From assembly GCA_018262895.1 (NCBI GenBank), contig JADFDJ010000003.1, positions 62,001 to 126,000 on the forward strand: a DNA stretch of 64,000 nucleotides, given 5' to 3'. Position numbers and translations under genes: made by a program. Below are positions 52,787 to 62,457 of this stretch, piece after piece (position 1 is the first letter of the stretch; each line of letters starts with the position of its first letter). The notes beneath the pieces were generated by a model. It saw nothing but the letters and a program-made list of their open reading frames with translations, was not told the DNA's origin and did no database searches. The stretch is from Methanomassiliicoccus sp. Its GTDB lineage: Archaea; Thermoplasmatota; Thermoplasmata; Methanomassiliicoccales; Methanomassiliicoccaceae.

Positions 52787-54199
52787 ATGACTATTAATAA
52801 TCGGACAGCCAGACCTGCCGTGATCGGTCTCGTAGCCCTCATGGTAGTGTGTGCCACATTCACCATCGTGTTTGTGACCTCTGACTCCGAGGCCTCTTTT
52901 GCCGCCTGGAACGAAGGCGACAAGTTCGCCTTGAAGGGTGAGAGGAACCTTGGACTCAACCTTGAGACCACCAACGGCATGCTGGTCTTTGCTGACGAGA
53001 CCTCATGGCTAAGGAACGCCAACCTAAACGATGCGAGAATGACCGGATATACCGGAACGGTCACGATCTTCGAGGTGACCGATGTGACCTCAAACGAGTA
53101 CGTTGTCACCATGACGGTGGCCAGCAACATCTCTCTGGCGGCCACGCTGTCACTAGAGGGTAAGCTTGTCCAGCCCGGCCTCTATATCTCCGACTGGGAT
53201 GAGGGATATTCCCATAACCCCGACAACCTCCTGAACATCAGCGAGGCAGCGACGGTTGACGGTGCTTTCGGATTCGACACCAAGATCGCGGCCGCCTCCA
53301 ACAGCACCTTTGTCCTCCACCTGGAGAAGAGCACCATGGCCATCAAGTCCATAGACATGGAGATGACGGCCTATGCCAGGGGATACTTGAACGTGGACAA
53401 TTATGCCAACACAACCTACGACTATGATTGGGTGAACCAAATCGATACCTTGAACATCACTTCCTACGACTCGTTCGACAGCCCCATTACCATGGACCTC
53501 TCGATGTCCGGCAATATGGACTTCGATCCCTATCTTGGGATCATCAAGGATGACCCTGCACAAGGGGACTTCTGGGAGCAGACCTGCTACTTGAACGGGT
53601 CCTTCAGCTGGACCGGTGTCTTCAACATGGCAGGTCTACCATCTAACATTACCGATATGATCTTCGATGAGGACCTGCTCAAGTGGGGGATAACCGGATT
53701 CCCTGTCGACCTGGCTAAGATCTATAATCCCAGCAGCTCAGGCATCCCCGTGGACAACGGGACCTTAGAGATGGATTCAATAGAGGTGAACCCCGAGTTC
53801 AGCTGCCTGGGCTTTGCTACCATCGATGATCCAGTTTATGGAACGATCGATATCACCAAGTTCGGATTCAGGAATGCCTCCCTGGAGAACTACCTCCAGC
53901 TTTGGTACTATCCAGAGAAGGGATACCTCGTAGGTATGGAGTTACACACCCCACCTACAATGTACGATATCTCGATGACGTTCGATCTGAAGTCCATACC
54001 GGTGGCAGACGCTCAGCAACTTGCTGATACGATTATCGGCCAGGTCTCTGAAGAGCAGACCTATGATCAGGTATCCCAGACCCTATCTTCTGGGGAGGGC
54101 GGCATCCCCCAGATGCTCCTGATAGCCTTGGGAGTTGTTGCAGTAGCAGTGGTAGGCATTGCTGGCTTCTTGCTGCTGAGGAAGAAGAAGAAACCTTAG
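52787..54199 (+). CDS. Exported membrane-anchored protein of unknown function
   Basis: 470 residues. An N-terminal hydrophobic segment (VIGLVALMVVCATFTIVFV) is followed by about 410 extracellular residues rich in Asp, Asn, Thr and Ser with many N-glycosylation sequons (NIS, NTT, NGS, NIT), then a C-terminal anchor (LLIALGVVAVAVVGIAGFLL) and RKKKKP. The external part is probably beta-rich. CATTATATTT about 18 nt before ATG 52787 suggests a leaderless transcript. The family is not recognised; such proteins are common cell-surface components of archaea. Confidence 0.8.
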   Translation: MTINNRTARPAVIGLVALMVVCATFTIVFVTSDSEASFAAWNEGDKFALKGERNLGLNLETTNGMLVFADETSWLRNANLNDARMTGYTGTVTIFEVTDVTSNEYVVTMTVASNISLAATLSLEGKLVQPGLYISDWDEGYSHNPDNLLNISEAATVDGAFGFDTKIAAASNSTFVLHLEKSTMAIKSIDMEMTAYARGYLNVDNYANTTYDYDWVNQIDTLNITSYDSFDSPITMDLSMSGNMDFDPYLGIIKDDPAQGDFWEQTCYLNGSFSWTGVFNMAGLPSNITDMIFDEDLLKWGITGFPVDLAKIYNPSSSGIPVDNGTLEMDSIEVNPEFSCLGFATIDDPVYGTIDITKFGFRNASLENYLQLWYYPEKGYLVGMELHTPPTMYDISMTFDLKSIPVADAQQLADTIIGQVSEEQTYDQVSQTLSSGEGGIPQMLLIALGVVAVAVVGIAGFLLLRKKKKP

Positions 54200-54334
54200 G
54201 ATGATGTCTAGTCCGAGTACCAACGTAGGCCTAACGGCCTCCCTTTCCCTCCCTTTTCTTTGAAAAAAGCGCTGTTAAAGACCGCGGTCCGATACCCCGC
54301 ATTTTCATAAATAGTCTGTCAACGATGAGGGGGC

Positions 54335-55120
54335 ATGCCTCTCCATCCTGTCGTCGAGATGAAGCGGGTCAACATCACCAAGGGACGAGCGACTATCCTC
54401 CATGATGTGGACCTCCGGATAGACAGTGGTGAGAGGGTGGTGATATTGGGACCGAACGGCTCGGGGAAGTCCTCATTGATCAAGACGATGACCGGAGACA
54501 ACCGGTTCGACACATCAGTGAAGGGTGCCTCAGTGAGCATCCGAGGTAAAGAGGATTGGTCCTTGTTCGATGTCCGCCGAGCCTTTGGGACGGTGTCCGG
54601 CGACCTCCAATACGAGTTCTGCCGTGACCTCACCTCGTTAGAGGCAGTAATATCTGGATTCTTCGGTTCAGTTGGGACCAACCGGTCTCAGGATGTAACT
54701 GAAGGCATGAGGGATGCGGCGGTGAGGTCCCTGTCATGCATTGGGATCTCCCACCTGGCAAAGAGGACGATGTCCACTCTCTCCACGGGGGAAGCCCGCA
54801 GGGTGCTCATCGCGAGGGCCTTGGTGAACGATCCTGAAGCTCTGATATTCGATGAACCGATGAGCTCGCTAGACCTTACCGGCAAGCATAGCGTTCGATC
54901 TTCCATGCGCACACTTGCGCAAAGTGGCAGGACCATAATACTGGTCACCCACGATCCATCCGACATAATACCCGAGATAGACAGGGTAATAATGATGAGG
55001 GACGGAAGTATCTTTCAAGATGGAGGGGTGGAGCTGATCGATGAGGATCGTCTATCATTGCTCTACGGTGTAAAGGTCAGTCTGAGAAAGGACAACGAAC
55101 GGTTCTTCGCCTGGTCCTAA
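54335..55120 (+). CDS. ABC transporter ATP-binding protein, stand-alone
   Basis: 261 residues, one ABC ATPase domain: Walker A GPNGSGKSS (39-47), signature LSTGEARRVLIARAL, Walker B ALIFDEPMSSLDL and the switch histidine ILVTHDPSDI. It resembles the ModF-like group of soluble ABC ATPases (IRGKEDWSLFDVRRAFGTVS). No permease or binding protein is adjacent, so its partner is elsewhere or it has a non-transport role. The start at 54335 is the first ATG of the frame. Confidence 0.87.
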   Translation: MPLHPVVEMKRVNITKGRATILHDVDLRIDSGERVVILGPNGSGKSSLIKTMTGDNRFDTSVKGASVSIRGKEDWSLFDVRRAFGTVSGDLQYEFCRDLTSLEAVISGFFGSVGTNRSQDVTEGMRDAAVRSLSCIGISHLAKRTMSTLSTGEARRVLIARALVNDPEALIFDEPMSSLDLTGKHSVRSSMRTLAQSGRTIILVTHDPSDIIPEIDRVIMMRDGSIFQDGGVELIDEDRLSLLYGVKVSLRKDNERFFAWS

Positions 55121-55215
55121 AGGTAACTATCTTGGTTTAAGGAATTTTTCTAAATCGATAATATTAAACAAGTGAGCGAAAGATGCTCATTGCATTTCAT
55201 CGTCGGAGAATATTC

Positions 55216-55256
55216 ATTAAAAAATAAAAGTACCAAAACAGAAAAATGTGAGGGAA
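55216..55256 (-). terminator. Oligo-T terminator region of mtaCB
   Basis: On the minus strand several T runs (ATTTTTCTGTTTTGG and ACTTTTATTTTTTAATG) follow the mtaB stop after about 50 nt, as expected for archaeal termination. Confidence 0.55.
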
Positions 55257-55304
55257 AGAGTTTAAAGAAAAGGGTTTGGAGGGAACTAGGCTTAAGCTGT
55301 GCGC

Positions 55305-56708
55305 TTAGAGCTCGTAGTTCTTGGGGTTGAAGGCAGGTACGTTCTTGTACTCCTTCAGCGCCCAGTCAACGAACTTGCCTTCCTCGTCCGGCAGGGAGTT
55401 CAGGTCGGTGAGGATCTTGTTCAGGGTGTCCTTCTCCTGCTTGCTGAGCTTCAGCCTGCCCTTGTCGTTGGACGCCTGAACGAGCTCCGCGGCCTTCAGA
55501 CCGGCAGCCTTGGACCTGAGGTAGTAGCTCTTGCCGTTGTCGACGATGGCCTGGCCGATCTGGTAGGCGTTGTCGAAGCAGATGCAGAAGCCCTCTGGGC
55601 ACCTGAACCTGTCAGAGGCGACGTAGAGGTCCCTCAGGATCTTGTCCTGCTTCAGCTGCTTGGCAGCGTTCATCAGGGCAGCCTCGTAGCCGATAACACC
55701 GAGCCAGCACTGGACGGAAGACCCACCGAACTCAGAGTGGTACTCGACGGACTCGTTGGACCACAGGTCGCAGGTGTGAGCCATCAGGTTACCCATCAGG
55801 TCAGCGTGCGCGTCCTGAGCACCCTTGCCTTCCTGGGCAGACGGGCGTCCGGATATGGCCTTGAGTACAGGGCCCTCATAGCCGCAGTCCTTGTCAGGTC
55901 CGGTAGCGCCAGCCTCGATCGCGACCAGGGTTCTGGCGGAAGCGATCATACGGGTCACGGCAGAGAAGGTCCTGGGGATATCCTTGTCGAGGTAACCGCC
56001 GGCCATGAACATGGAGGTGTTCGCGCCTGCGCAGTTGGTGTCACCGCCGGGGACGATCTTGTTCTTCTTGGCGATGTCGACGATCTGGGGCCAGATCCAC
56101 GCCATGTCAATGGAGCCGAGGTAGCCGATACCGAACAGCCATCCGCGGATATCCTGCCTGACAACAGCGTAGTCAGCGACTTCCTTGCCACCCATGGTCT
56201 CGACGGACAGTACATCGGCGCCGTTCTCGGCAGCGACCTCGAACGATTCGATGGTCTTCTCGGGGTACATGTGGGTCTTGTCCATGCCCTCCCTCAGGCC
56301 CATCTCAGCAAGCCTGGGGTCAGCGCAGGTGTGGCGGATAGCGCACGCGACGCCATACTCCTCGTTGAACTTCTTCATGACCGCCTTCTGGCCAGCAACT
56401 ACCGGCGCAGCGTACTTCTTGGGGTCGTTACCCATCTGGTGGATCCACTCGTTCTCCAGCTGGAGGGAGGGGAAACCAAGGGTCACGGCGCGGTTCATGA
56501 TGTCGGTGGTGATGTAGTCGACATATTCCTTGACCAGTCTCTCAACGGTCTTCTCAGTTCCGGGCCTGGGAGCGAAGTTGATCTCAGGGGAGACAAACCC
56601 AGCGCCGACCTTGAGGCCAAGGCCGTAGGACAAGGGGTACTTCGCGTCACCGAACACGATCTCATCTGCGGAGCCGTACTCCATCTTTGTGAAATTCTTC
56701 AGTGCCAT
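55305..56708 (-). CDS. mtaB: Methanol:corrinoid methyltransferase MtaB
   Basis: 467 residues, near the usual length. Residues matching the zinc ligands of Methanosarcina barkeri MtaB (Glu164, Cys220, Cys269) are E170 (LSVETMGG), C226 (GGDTNCAGAN) and C275 (DKDCGYEGP), all with a constant offset of six. MtaB moves the methyl group of methanol to the cobalt of MtaC, the first step of methanogenesis from methanol. ATG 56708 is preceded by GAGGTGA and lies 14 nt after the mtaC stop. A longer frame to 56753 would overlap mtaC. Confidence 0.96.
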   Translation of the reverse strand: MALKNFTKMEYGSADEIVFGDAKYPLSYGLGLKVGAGFVSPEINFAPRPGTEKTVERLVKEYVDYITTDIMNRAVTLGFPSLQLENEWIHQMGNDPKKYAAPVVAGQKAVMKKFNEEYGVACAIRHTCADPRLAEMGLREGMDKTHMYPEKTIESFEVAAENGADVLSVETMGGKEVADYAVVRQDIRGWLFGIGYLGSIDMAWIWPQIVDIAKKNKIVPGGDTNCAGANTSMFMAGGYLDKDIPRTFSAVTRMIASARTLVAIEAGATGPDKDCGYEGPVLKAISGRPSAQEGKGAQDAHADLMGNLMAHTCDLWSNESVEYHSEFGGSSVQCWLGVIGYEAALMNAAKQLKQDKILRDLYVASDRFRCPEGFCICFDNAYQIGQAIVDNGKSYYLRSKAAGLKAAELVQASNDKGRLKLSKQEKDTLNKILTDLNSLPDEEGKFVDWALKEYKNVPAFNPKNYEL

Positions 56709-56722
56709 TTTTTTCACCTCGT

Positions 56723-57508
56723 TTAGATCTTCCCCGCGATGATGTCGTCCCACTTCTCCCTAAGCCTGTGCCAGCTCCAGCCGTCAACGATCTTTGCGGC
56801 GAGGTGCGGGCCATCCTTGGCAGCTACAGCGTAGACGCCCATATCGAAGGACTCGACGAACTCTCTGTTCACAGCACCGCCGGCGCCGATGAACGGAAGG
56901 TGGACGTCATTCTCTGCCAACTTCGCGGTGATCCTCGGGAACGCGGACATGGTGGTGGTCATAAGAGCAGTGCCGGTCACGAAGTTCGGCTTGTTCTTCA
57001 GGACGCTGTCAACAACAGTGTCGACCAGAACATCCCTGCCAAGGTCGATGACCTTGTAGCCGTTGGACTTCAGAAGGACAGCAGCAATGTTCTTGCCAAT
57101 GTCGTGGGGGTCACCCTCAGCGGCGTGCATGACGGCGGTTCCCTTGGTCTTCTTCTCAGTGGACATCGCTCCCTCGGCGAGCTTCATTCCCTTGTCGAAG
57201 GCGTCAGCGGCGACCATGACATGGGGCAGGTAGTAGATACCGCGGCCATAAAGCTCAGAAACAACATCCATTCCCTTCAGCAGGCCATCCTGAATAACGA
57301 TCTCTGGGGCATTGGACTTGAGAGCGGCCTTTACATCGTCCTCGATGAGCTTGCCCTTCAAGTTCATAACATCCTCAGCGACCTTCTTCAGAGCAGGGTC
57401 CTTCGGGAGGATCCTTGCAGCGATGGTCTCTGGCTTCTCCGAAGACTCCATCTTGATGTCATATCGAGTCAAGATCTTGTCTGCATTTATTGCGTCGAAG
57501 TCTAGCAT
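56723..57508 (-). CDS. mtaC: Methanol corrinoid protein MtaC
   Basis: 261 residues. An N-terminal helical cap domain (about 1-120) is followed by a B12-binding Rossmann domain with AAEGDPHDIGKNIAAVLL; H135 in the D-x-H-x-x-G motif is the lower cobalt ligand. VTGTALMTTTMSAFP and IGAGGAVNREFVE complete the cofactor site. It carries methyl between MtaB and the MtaA-type methyltransferase, which is not in the window. GAGGAG and AAGGGAAA precede ATG 57508. Confidence 0.96.
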   Translation of the reverse strand: MLDFDAINADKILTRYDIKMESSEKPETIAARILPKDPALKKVAEDVMNLKGKLIEDDVKAALKSNAPEIVIQDGLLKGMDVVSELYGRGIYYLPHVMVAADAFDKGMKLAEGAMSTEKKTKGTAVMHAAEGDPHDIGKNIAAVLLKSNGYKVIDLGRDVLVDTVVDSVLKNKPNFVTGTALMTTTMSAFPRITAKLAENDVHLPFIGAGGAVNREFVESFDMGVYAVAAKDGPHLAAKIVDGWSWHRLREKWDDIIAGKI

Positions 57509-57586
57509 TTTCCCTTTCTCCTCTTGTCTGACAGTCCGGACTCTAACTCAGATTCCGAACCGCTCAATTCCTAAATTCGAAAAGAG

Positions 57587-57594
57587 TATATAAA
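57587..57594 (-). promoter_or_regulatory. TATA box of the mtaCB operon
   Basis: TTTATATA on the minus strand, about 80 nt before the mtaC ATG, implying a leader of roughly 55 nt with the ribosome site at its end. Confidence 0.55.
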
Positions 57595-58152
57595 CAGTAG
57601 TCGAGATTTTTAATTTTATAGAGAGCAAAATTATATTGATGAAAAAATAAAAGTAGTACATCTGCTAAACTGCAACAATGTTTCCCCGAAGGCATCTGGC
57701 TCAAGATGTCTCCTAAGGGCTATAAGGATACTATGCTCGCACTCTATTACTTTAGTTAACGCGTAACAATATAAAGGTGATGCTTCGTTGTAAGAATTGA
57801 TTCTATGAAATTAGAATACATGACTTATAGTTAACGTATTATATATAAAAAAATAATGGCTTTTTACCTCCATTTTATTGATGACCAGTATTTTATATAT
57901 TATGATAAAACATCATCTTTCAATACAGAAGAGTTCCAAATTATATTTATAGACATTCTTTCTTTGGAAACTCTCACTTTTTCTTATAGTTAGTGCAATA
58001 AACGTCTTTTCGTTCGTTATACCGAACAAATGTCGTCCCCCTCTCAGAGCCAGACGCATTCGGAAATCATACTTTGAACTTTGTTGGTGTTTTTTCCTGA
58101 CGATCAAAAATATTGTTAGTTCATCAAGCCTTGACCTAGTGAATGTGAAAGT
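57595..58152. other. AT-rich intergenic region upstream of mtaCB
   Basis: About 560 nt, much more AT-rich than the rest of the window, between divergent mtaC and the gene at 58153. It contains two similar elements about 75 nt apart: TTTAGTTAACG at 57751-57761 followed by AATATAAAGG, and TATAGTTAACG at 57826-57836 followed by ATATATAAAA. Each pairs a GTTAAC palindrome with a TATA-like sequence. No credible protein gene is seen; a small RNA or long leader is possible. Confidence 0.45.
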
Positions 58153-58482
58153 ATGGTATCCAGGATCCGTGTGGACATGACTATCTGCGCTCATAGGGCG
58201 CTGATCGATGCAGATATGCAAGATGATGGCACAGTAAAGGTCAGGATCCGTTCGACCTGCCGTGAGGTCCGCAGGTTCGGCAGTATGCTGAAGCCGTTGC
58301 ACAAGGAAGAATACATCTCTCTAAGGGACTCAGGAATCATGGAGCTTGCCCATGAGTCCAACCTTACACCTACTTGTCTTGTCCCAGCGGGGGTTTTCAA
58401 TGCCATATGGATGGAGGCCGGCCTGATATCTAAAAGATATGCTCAGAACGCAAAGAGCATATGTGTGGTTTTTGAGGAGTGA
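58153..58482 (+). CDS. Small conserved-looking protein divergent from mtaCB
   Basis: 109 residues: VDMTICAHRALIDADMQDDGTVKVRIRSTCREVRRFG, then ELAHESNLTPTCLVPAGVFNAIWMEAGLISKRYA. Four cysteines (in ICAH, TCRE, PTCL and SICV) could bind metal or take part in redox chemistry. I believe similar proteins occur near methyltransferase genes in other methylotrophic methanogens but cannot name the family. The divergent position next to mtaCB suggests a role in methanol use, by context only. Confidence 0.65.
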   Translation: MVSRIRVDMTICAHRALIDADMQDDGTVKVRIRSTCREVRRFGSMLKPLHKEEYISLRDSGIMELAHESNLTPTCLVPAGVFNAIWMEAGLISKRYAQNAKSICVVFEE

Positions 58483-58777
58483 CGAGCTAGTTTCTATTTC
58501 CTTAAAGGCGTTCATAGTTTAAGAATATATTGGATGTATAATCCAACTCTTCTAATGCTGCAACGGTCAACGTTCTCTCCATGCACCAATACTAATTCTC
58601 TCACACCGCCTTCAGGCCATCAGCGGTCAGTGCGGGAAGACCGATGAAAGAAATGTAAAAAGACCGGATTGTACCAACAACAGGATCAGTTCTATATAGA
58701 TCTGCAGGTCCAGCAGAGTATTTTTTCAAATATTGTGATAGAAAGAGAAAAAGCAGCCGAGAGGCTGCCTAGTTTTA
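58483..58777. other. Intergenic region
   Basis: 295 nt between convergent genes. It is AT-rich with scattered T runs; no gene or RNA recognised. Confidence 0.35.
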
Positions 58778-59191
58778 TTACTCGGTGGTCTCCCCGTCGA
58801 AGTGCTCCTCGTGGGCTTCGGCATCCGCCTTGGTCCCATGCACTGTCTTGTCCTTGTGCTCTGGGGGCGAGTAGATTGTGTAGAGCTTCAGCTTCGTATC
58901 GCCGGTGTTGACCACATTATGCTCGGAACCAGCAGGAACGACCACGGCTGAGCCATCCTTTACCTTGTAAACATTACCATTGATGATTACTTCACCCTCA
59001 CCCTCCTCGAACCGGAAGAACTGGTCCCTGTCATCATGGACCTCCATGCCGATCTCATCACCCTTCTTGAGGGTCATGAGCACAAGCTGGCTATATTCAC
59101 CGGTATACAGAACCTTGCGGAAACACTTGTTCTCCTTGGTAGCATCTTCGATGTCGATGCAGAAGCCTTTCTTCTTCGCGTTCTTGTTCAT
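58778..59191 (-). CDS. Cupin domain protein
   Basis: 137 residues, a single conserved beta barrel. Motif 1 region is KKGDEIGMEVHDDRDQFFRFEEGEGEVIINGNVYKV; motif 2 is VVVPAGSEHNVVNTGDTKLKLYTIYSPPEH. Histidines and glutamate in these motifs can hold a metal. The family is functionally broad, from sugar isomerases to sensors, and no reaction is assigned. The C-terminal tail is rich in His, Lys, Asp and Glu. Confidence 0.88.
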   Translation of the reverse strand: MNKNAKKKGFCIDIEDATKENKCFRKVLYTGEYSQLVLMTLKKGDEIGMEVHDDRDQFFRFEEGEGEVIINGNVYKVKDGSAVVVPAGSEHNVVNTGDTKLKLYTIYSPPEHKDKTVHGTKADAEAHEEHFDGETTE

Positions 59192-59358
59192 GATGATTGT
59201 ATTGTGACAATCTATACCTCAATGTTTCGCCTGTCCTAAAAGGGAGAATCTTAATCATGGCTATCAACTACGCATGTAGTTGATTATATGGTGCTCATCT
59301 GACACCATAATCATTTTGATGATGTTACCCTTATCGCTGGGCAATCGGTGGTAGTTCC

Positions 59359-60705
59359 ATGCAGGTCGTAATCGTGGGAGCGGGAAATGTCGGCTACACC
59401 TTAGCACGTACGATGTCAAGGAAGTACACCGTCATGATGGTAGAACAGGACGAGAAGAGGTACAGAAGGATCCTGGATAGCCTGGACATAGGGGCGGTGA
59501 ACGCCAACGGCGGCAGCCCGGCGGTCCTTAAGGACCTGCTGACTGACAAGACAGGATTGTTCCTTGCGGTAACTGAGAAGGATGAGTTCAACATATTCGC
59601 ATGCCAGGTCGCCAAGAAGCTCCGCCCGGAGGTTAGCACGATAGCCCGCGTGCGGAATCCTGATTACATGGTCGGCGACATACAGTGGGAATCCTTTGGA
59701 GTGGACCGTACCTTCTCTCCCGAGCGCCTCACTGCCAGCAAGATGAAGAAATTGGCGATGGTGGAGGACCTGATCGATTACGAGAGGGTCCCCGGCTTCG
59801 GTCTGGCCGTTGCGGTGTTCAGGGTCACTGAGAGGCACGATGCTGGTCTGTTCAAACCCCTGAAGTTCATGGAGATGCCTCCAGGGAGCAGCATTCTGGT
59901 AATACATCGCAGGGGTGAGCTCCTCCTCCCTAGCAAGACAGAGAACCTTCAGGTTGGGGACGAGATAACCATTCTGGGACCCCCGGGGGCCATCAAGGAG
60001 TTCAACGCCTTGTTGGGAAGGGTGCATGACCCCCATGACTTCGTGGTGGTTGGGGGAGACATCGTTGCCGAACAGCTCCTGGACATACTGAAGGACACTA
60101 AATGCTCCATTAAGCTTATCGAGAAAGATGAGACCCGCTGCAAGTGGTTGTCCCGCAAGTTCGGGCATGCGATCATAATCAATGATAATGGCACCGACCC
60201 CTCAGTGCTGAGGGATGAGAACGTTAACATGGCCGACGCTCTGATCTGCACCACCGACAACGAGGAGGAGAACCTCCTCTCCTGCCTCATCGGAAAGCAT
60301 CTGGGCGTTTCCAAGACCATAACAAAATTCTCCCGTCGGGACTACGAGATGGTGTTCGATATGAGCGGGGTTGACGCCGCCATAGGTACATACCATGTAG
60401 TGGCAAACGAGCTGGTGAGACAGACCGTCCCCGACCTGGAGGTGCTGGTGCTCATGGCGGGGTTCGATGAAGCGCTCATAGGGGTCCCGGTCGCCGAGAA
60501 GTGCATATATATGGGATGCCAGGTCTCTGAGCTGCGGCTCCCTGAGCGCTCTGTATTGGGGATGGTGATCAGGAACGATAGACCTGTTCCTCCCACTTCG
60601 GATCTCATTCTTAGTGGGGGAGACCTCCTTCTGATATATGCGTCGCGCCAAGACGTGCCGCAGCTGGAGCATATGTTCAACACAAAGATTCCGTTGGGCC
60701 CTTGA
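59359..60705 (+). CDS. trkA: Trk potassium uptake regulatory protein TrkA
   Basis: 448 residues in two RCK units, each with an NAD-binding Rossmann domain and a TrkA-C domain. The first begins QVVIVGAGNVGYTLARTMS. The second begins DFVVVGGDIVAEQLLDIL, where the glycine motif is weakened (GGDIVAEQ), so the second site may not bind NAD normally. TrkA forms the cytosolic gating ring of TrkH. trkH follows 12 nt downstream in the same operon. Confidence 0.93.
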   Translation: MQVVIVGAGNVGYTLARTMSRKYTVMMVEQDEKRYRRILDSLDIGAVNANGGSPAVLKDLLTDKTGLFLAVTEKDEFNIFACQVAKKLRPEVSTIARVRNPDYMVGDIQWESFGVDRTFSPERLTASKMKKLAMVEDLIDYERVPGFGLAVAVFRVTERHDAGLFKPLKFMEMPPGSSILVIHRRGELLLPSKTENLQVGDEITILGPPGAIKEFNALLGRVHDPHDFVVVGGDIVAEQLLDILKDTKCSIKLIEKDETRCKWLSRKFGHAIIINDNGTDPSVLRDENVNMADALICTTDNEEENLLSCLIGKHLGVSKTITKFSRRDYEMVFDMSGVDAAIGTYHVVANELVRQTVPDLEVLVLMAGFDEALIGVPVAEKCIYMGCQVSELRLPERSVLGMVIRNDRPVPPTSDLILSGGDLLLIYASRQDVPQLEHMFNTKIPLGP

Positions 60706-60717
60706 GGATAGAGAACT

Positions 60718-62271
60718 ATGAATCTGGACCGCTGGCGCAGAGCTTGGAGGAATGGAATAAGGACAATATCGAAGAAGATCGGCTTCAATCGCTATTCTCT
60801 GCTCCAGAGAGTGAAGAGGAAGGGCGCGACCATACCTCACATTTTCGGCCTTCTGATGTTGTACATCGCCATCGCCATGCTGATACCTCTCCTCACCTCC
60901 ATCTTCTATGAGGAGGATATCCGCATATGGATATATCCCATAGTCCTATCCACCATACTCGGCGGTATGCTGGTCCTCCGATATCGGTCCCCTGATCTGA
61001 CCAGACCGACGGAGGCCTTGTTCGCCGTATCCACCGGCTGGTTCGTCATCGTTCTGCTGGGGGCCATCCCCTTCATCCTCTCCGGGATGTCCCCCGTGGA
61101 TGCGGTGTTCGAGATGATGAGCGGATTCACCACCACAGGTTCAACCATAATGACGGACATCGAATCCTGGTCTAGGAGCCTTCTGTTCTGGAGGAGCTTC
61201 AGCCAGTGGTTGGGTGGGGCTGGCATCATCATGATATTCGTCACCATCCTGCCCATGCTGGGGGTCGGAGGCCGCTCCCTCTTCAAGAACGAGTTCCCTG
61301 GGCTGAACGTCCAGAACTTCTCACTGAGGATCAGGGAGGAGTCCAGGAAGTTCCATTACATCTACATCGGCTTCTCCGGGCTGCAGCTTGGTCTGTTGCT
61401 GCTGACAGGCATCGATGTGTACGATTCGTTCCTGGTCATGTTCTCCACGATGTCCAGCGGAGGCATGTCTCCCCACTCCACAAGCATCGCCTTCTACAAC
61501 AACCCCCTGGTGGAATGGAACGTGATCCTGTTCATGTTCCTGACCTCGGCCAACTTCTACCTGCACTATCATGCCCTCGCCAACCGACGGCTGAGGAGCT
61601 ATTGGGAGAGCTCAGAGTTCAGGAGCTATATCTTCATCATCGCTGTCGCAACCCTCATCATAGCTGCCATGTTGTGGGGAGGTGACATCAACGACCTGGA
61701 GAGAACGGTCCGCACCTCACTGTTCCAGGTGGTGTCGATCTCCTCCTCCACTGGTTTTGCCACCGCGGACTTTGCTGTCTGGGAGAGCGGCGCGATACTG
61801 ATATTGTTGATCGTCATGGCCATCGGTGGAAGCACTGGCTCAAGTGCCGGTGGCATAAAGGTGGCCCGGATGATCTTGGCCCGCAAGTTCGTCTACGCGA
61901 GCTTGTACAAGACCGTTCATCCCCGGGCCTTGTTCCATACCCGGTTCGACGGCCGTCCTTTGGGAGAGGATGCTCTCACTTCGCTCATGGCAGTGATCAT
62001 CTGCTATGGGATGACGGCGATGTTCGCGACCGCAGCCCTCACTATCATGGGGGTCGATCCTGTCACATCGTTCAGCGGGGCGCTGGCGACCCTGTCCAAC
62101 TGTGGGCCGGGGATCGGGGCGTTCGGCCCCACGGAGAGCTACGCATTCCTTCCAGACCTGGGAAAGATAGTGCTGACATTCACCATGTGGGCCGGCAGGT
62201 TGGAATTCCTCACGGTCCTGGTGATCTTCCTCCCGGTCTTCTGGAAAGAGCTGCTGAGATATCACGAGTGA
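60718..62271 (+). CDS. trkH: Trk potassium channel/transporter TrkH
   Basis: 517 residues with about ten membrane helices and four pore-loop repeats of the K+ filter type: FEMMSGFTTTGSTI, MFSTMSSGGMSPHS, VSISSSTGFATADF and LSNCGPGIGAFG, each with the filter glycine. IGGSTGSSAGGIKVARM matches the conserved TrkH segment between repeats. It takes up K+ under TrkA control. Confidence 0.94.
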   Translation: MNLDRWRRAWRNGIRTISKKIGFNRYSLLQRVKRKGATIPHIFGLLMLYIAIAMLIPLLTSIFYEEDIRIWIYPIVLSTILGGMLVLRYRSPDLTRPTEALFAVSTGWFVIVLLGAIPFILSGMSPVDAVFEMMSGFTTTGSTIMTDIESWSRSLLFWRSFSQWLGGAGIIMIFVTILPMLGVGGRSLFKNEFPGLNVQNFSLRIREESRKFHYIYIGFSGLQLGLLLLTGIDVYDSFLVMFSTMSSGGMSPHSTSIAFYNNPLVEWNVILFMFLTSANFYLHYHALANRRLRSYWESSEFRSYIFIIAVATLIIAAMLWGGDINDLERTVRTSLFQVVSISSSTGFATADFAVWESGAILILLIVMAIGGSTGSSAGGIKVARMILARKFVYASLYKTVHPRALFHTRFDGRPLGEDALTSLMAVIICYGMTAMFATAALTIMGVDPVTSFSGALATLSNCGPGIGAFGPTESYAFLPDLGKIVLTFTMWAGRLEFLTVLVIFLPVFWKELLRYHE

Positions 62272-62457
62272 GGCGGTTGGACCCTACGGCGGTCAATCTC
62301 TTCCCTGATGGGATGAACGGTGACCGGAGCATTCAGAGGACAAGGCTGGATATGGACCGATATCGATGTGTCATGTACTCCAGGAGGTCACTGGATGCGA
62401 TGATGATCATATTCTGGCATAACATCCGTTCGCCATGCATAGTGACCCTAACCCGAC

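Noticed and set aside
55299-56726. A 475-codon open frame on the plus strand antisense to mtaB
   Set aside because: It exists because high-GC coding sequence leaves antisense frames open; mtaB on the other strand has all catalytic residues and a ribosome site.
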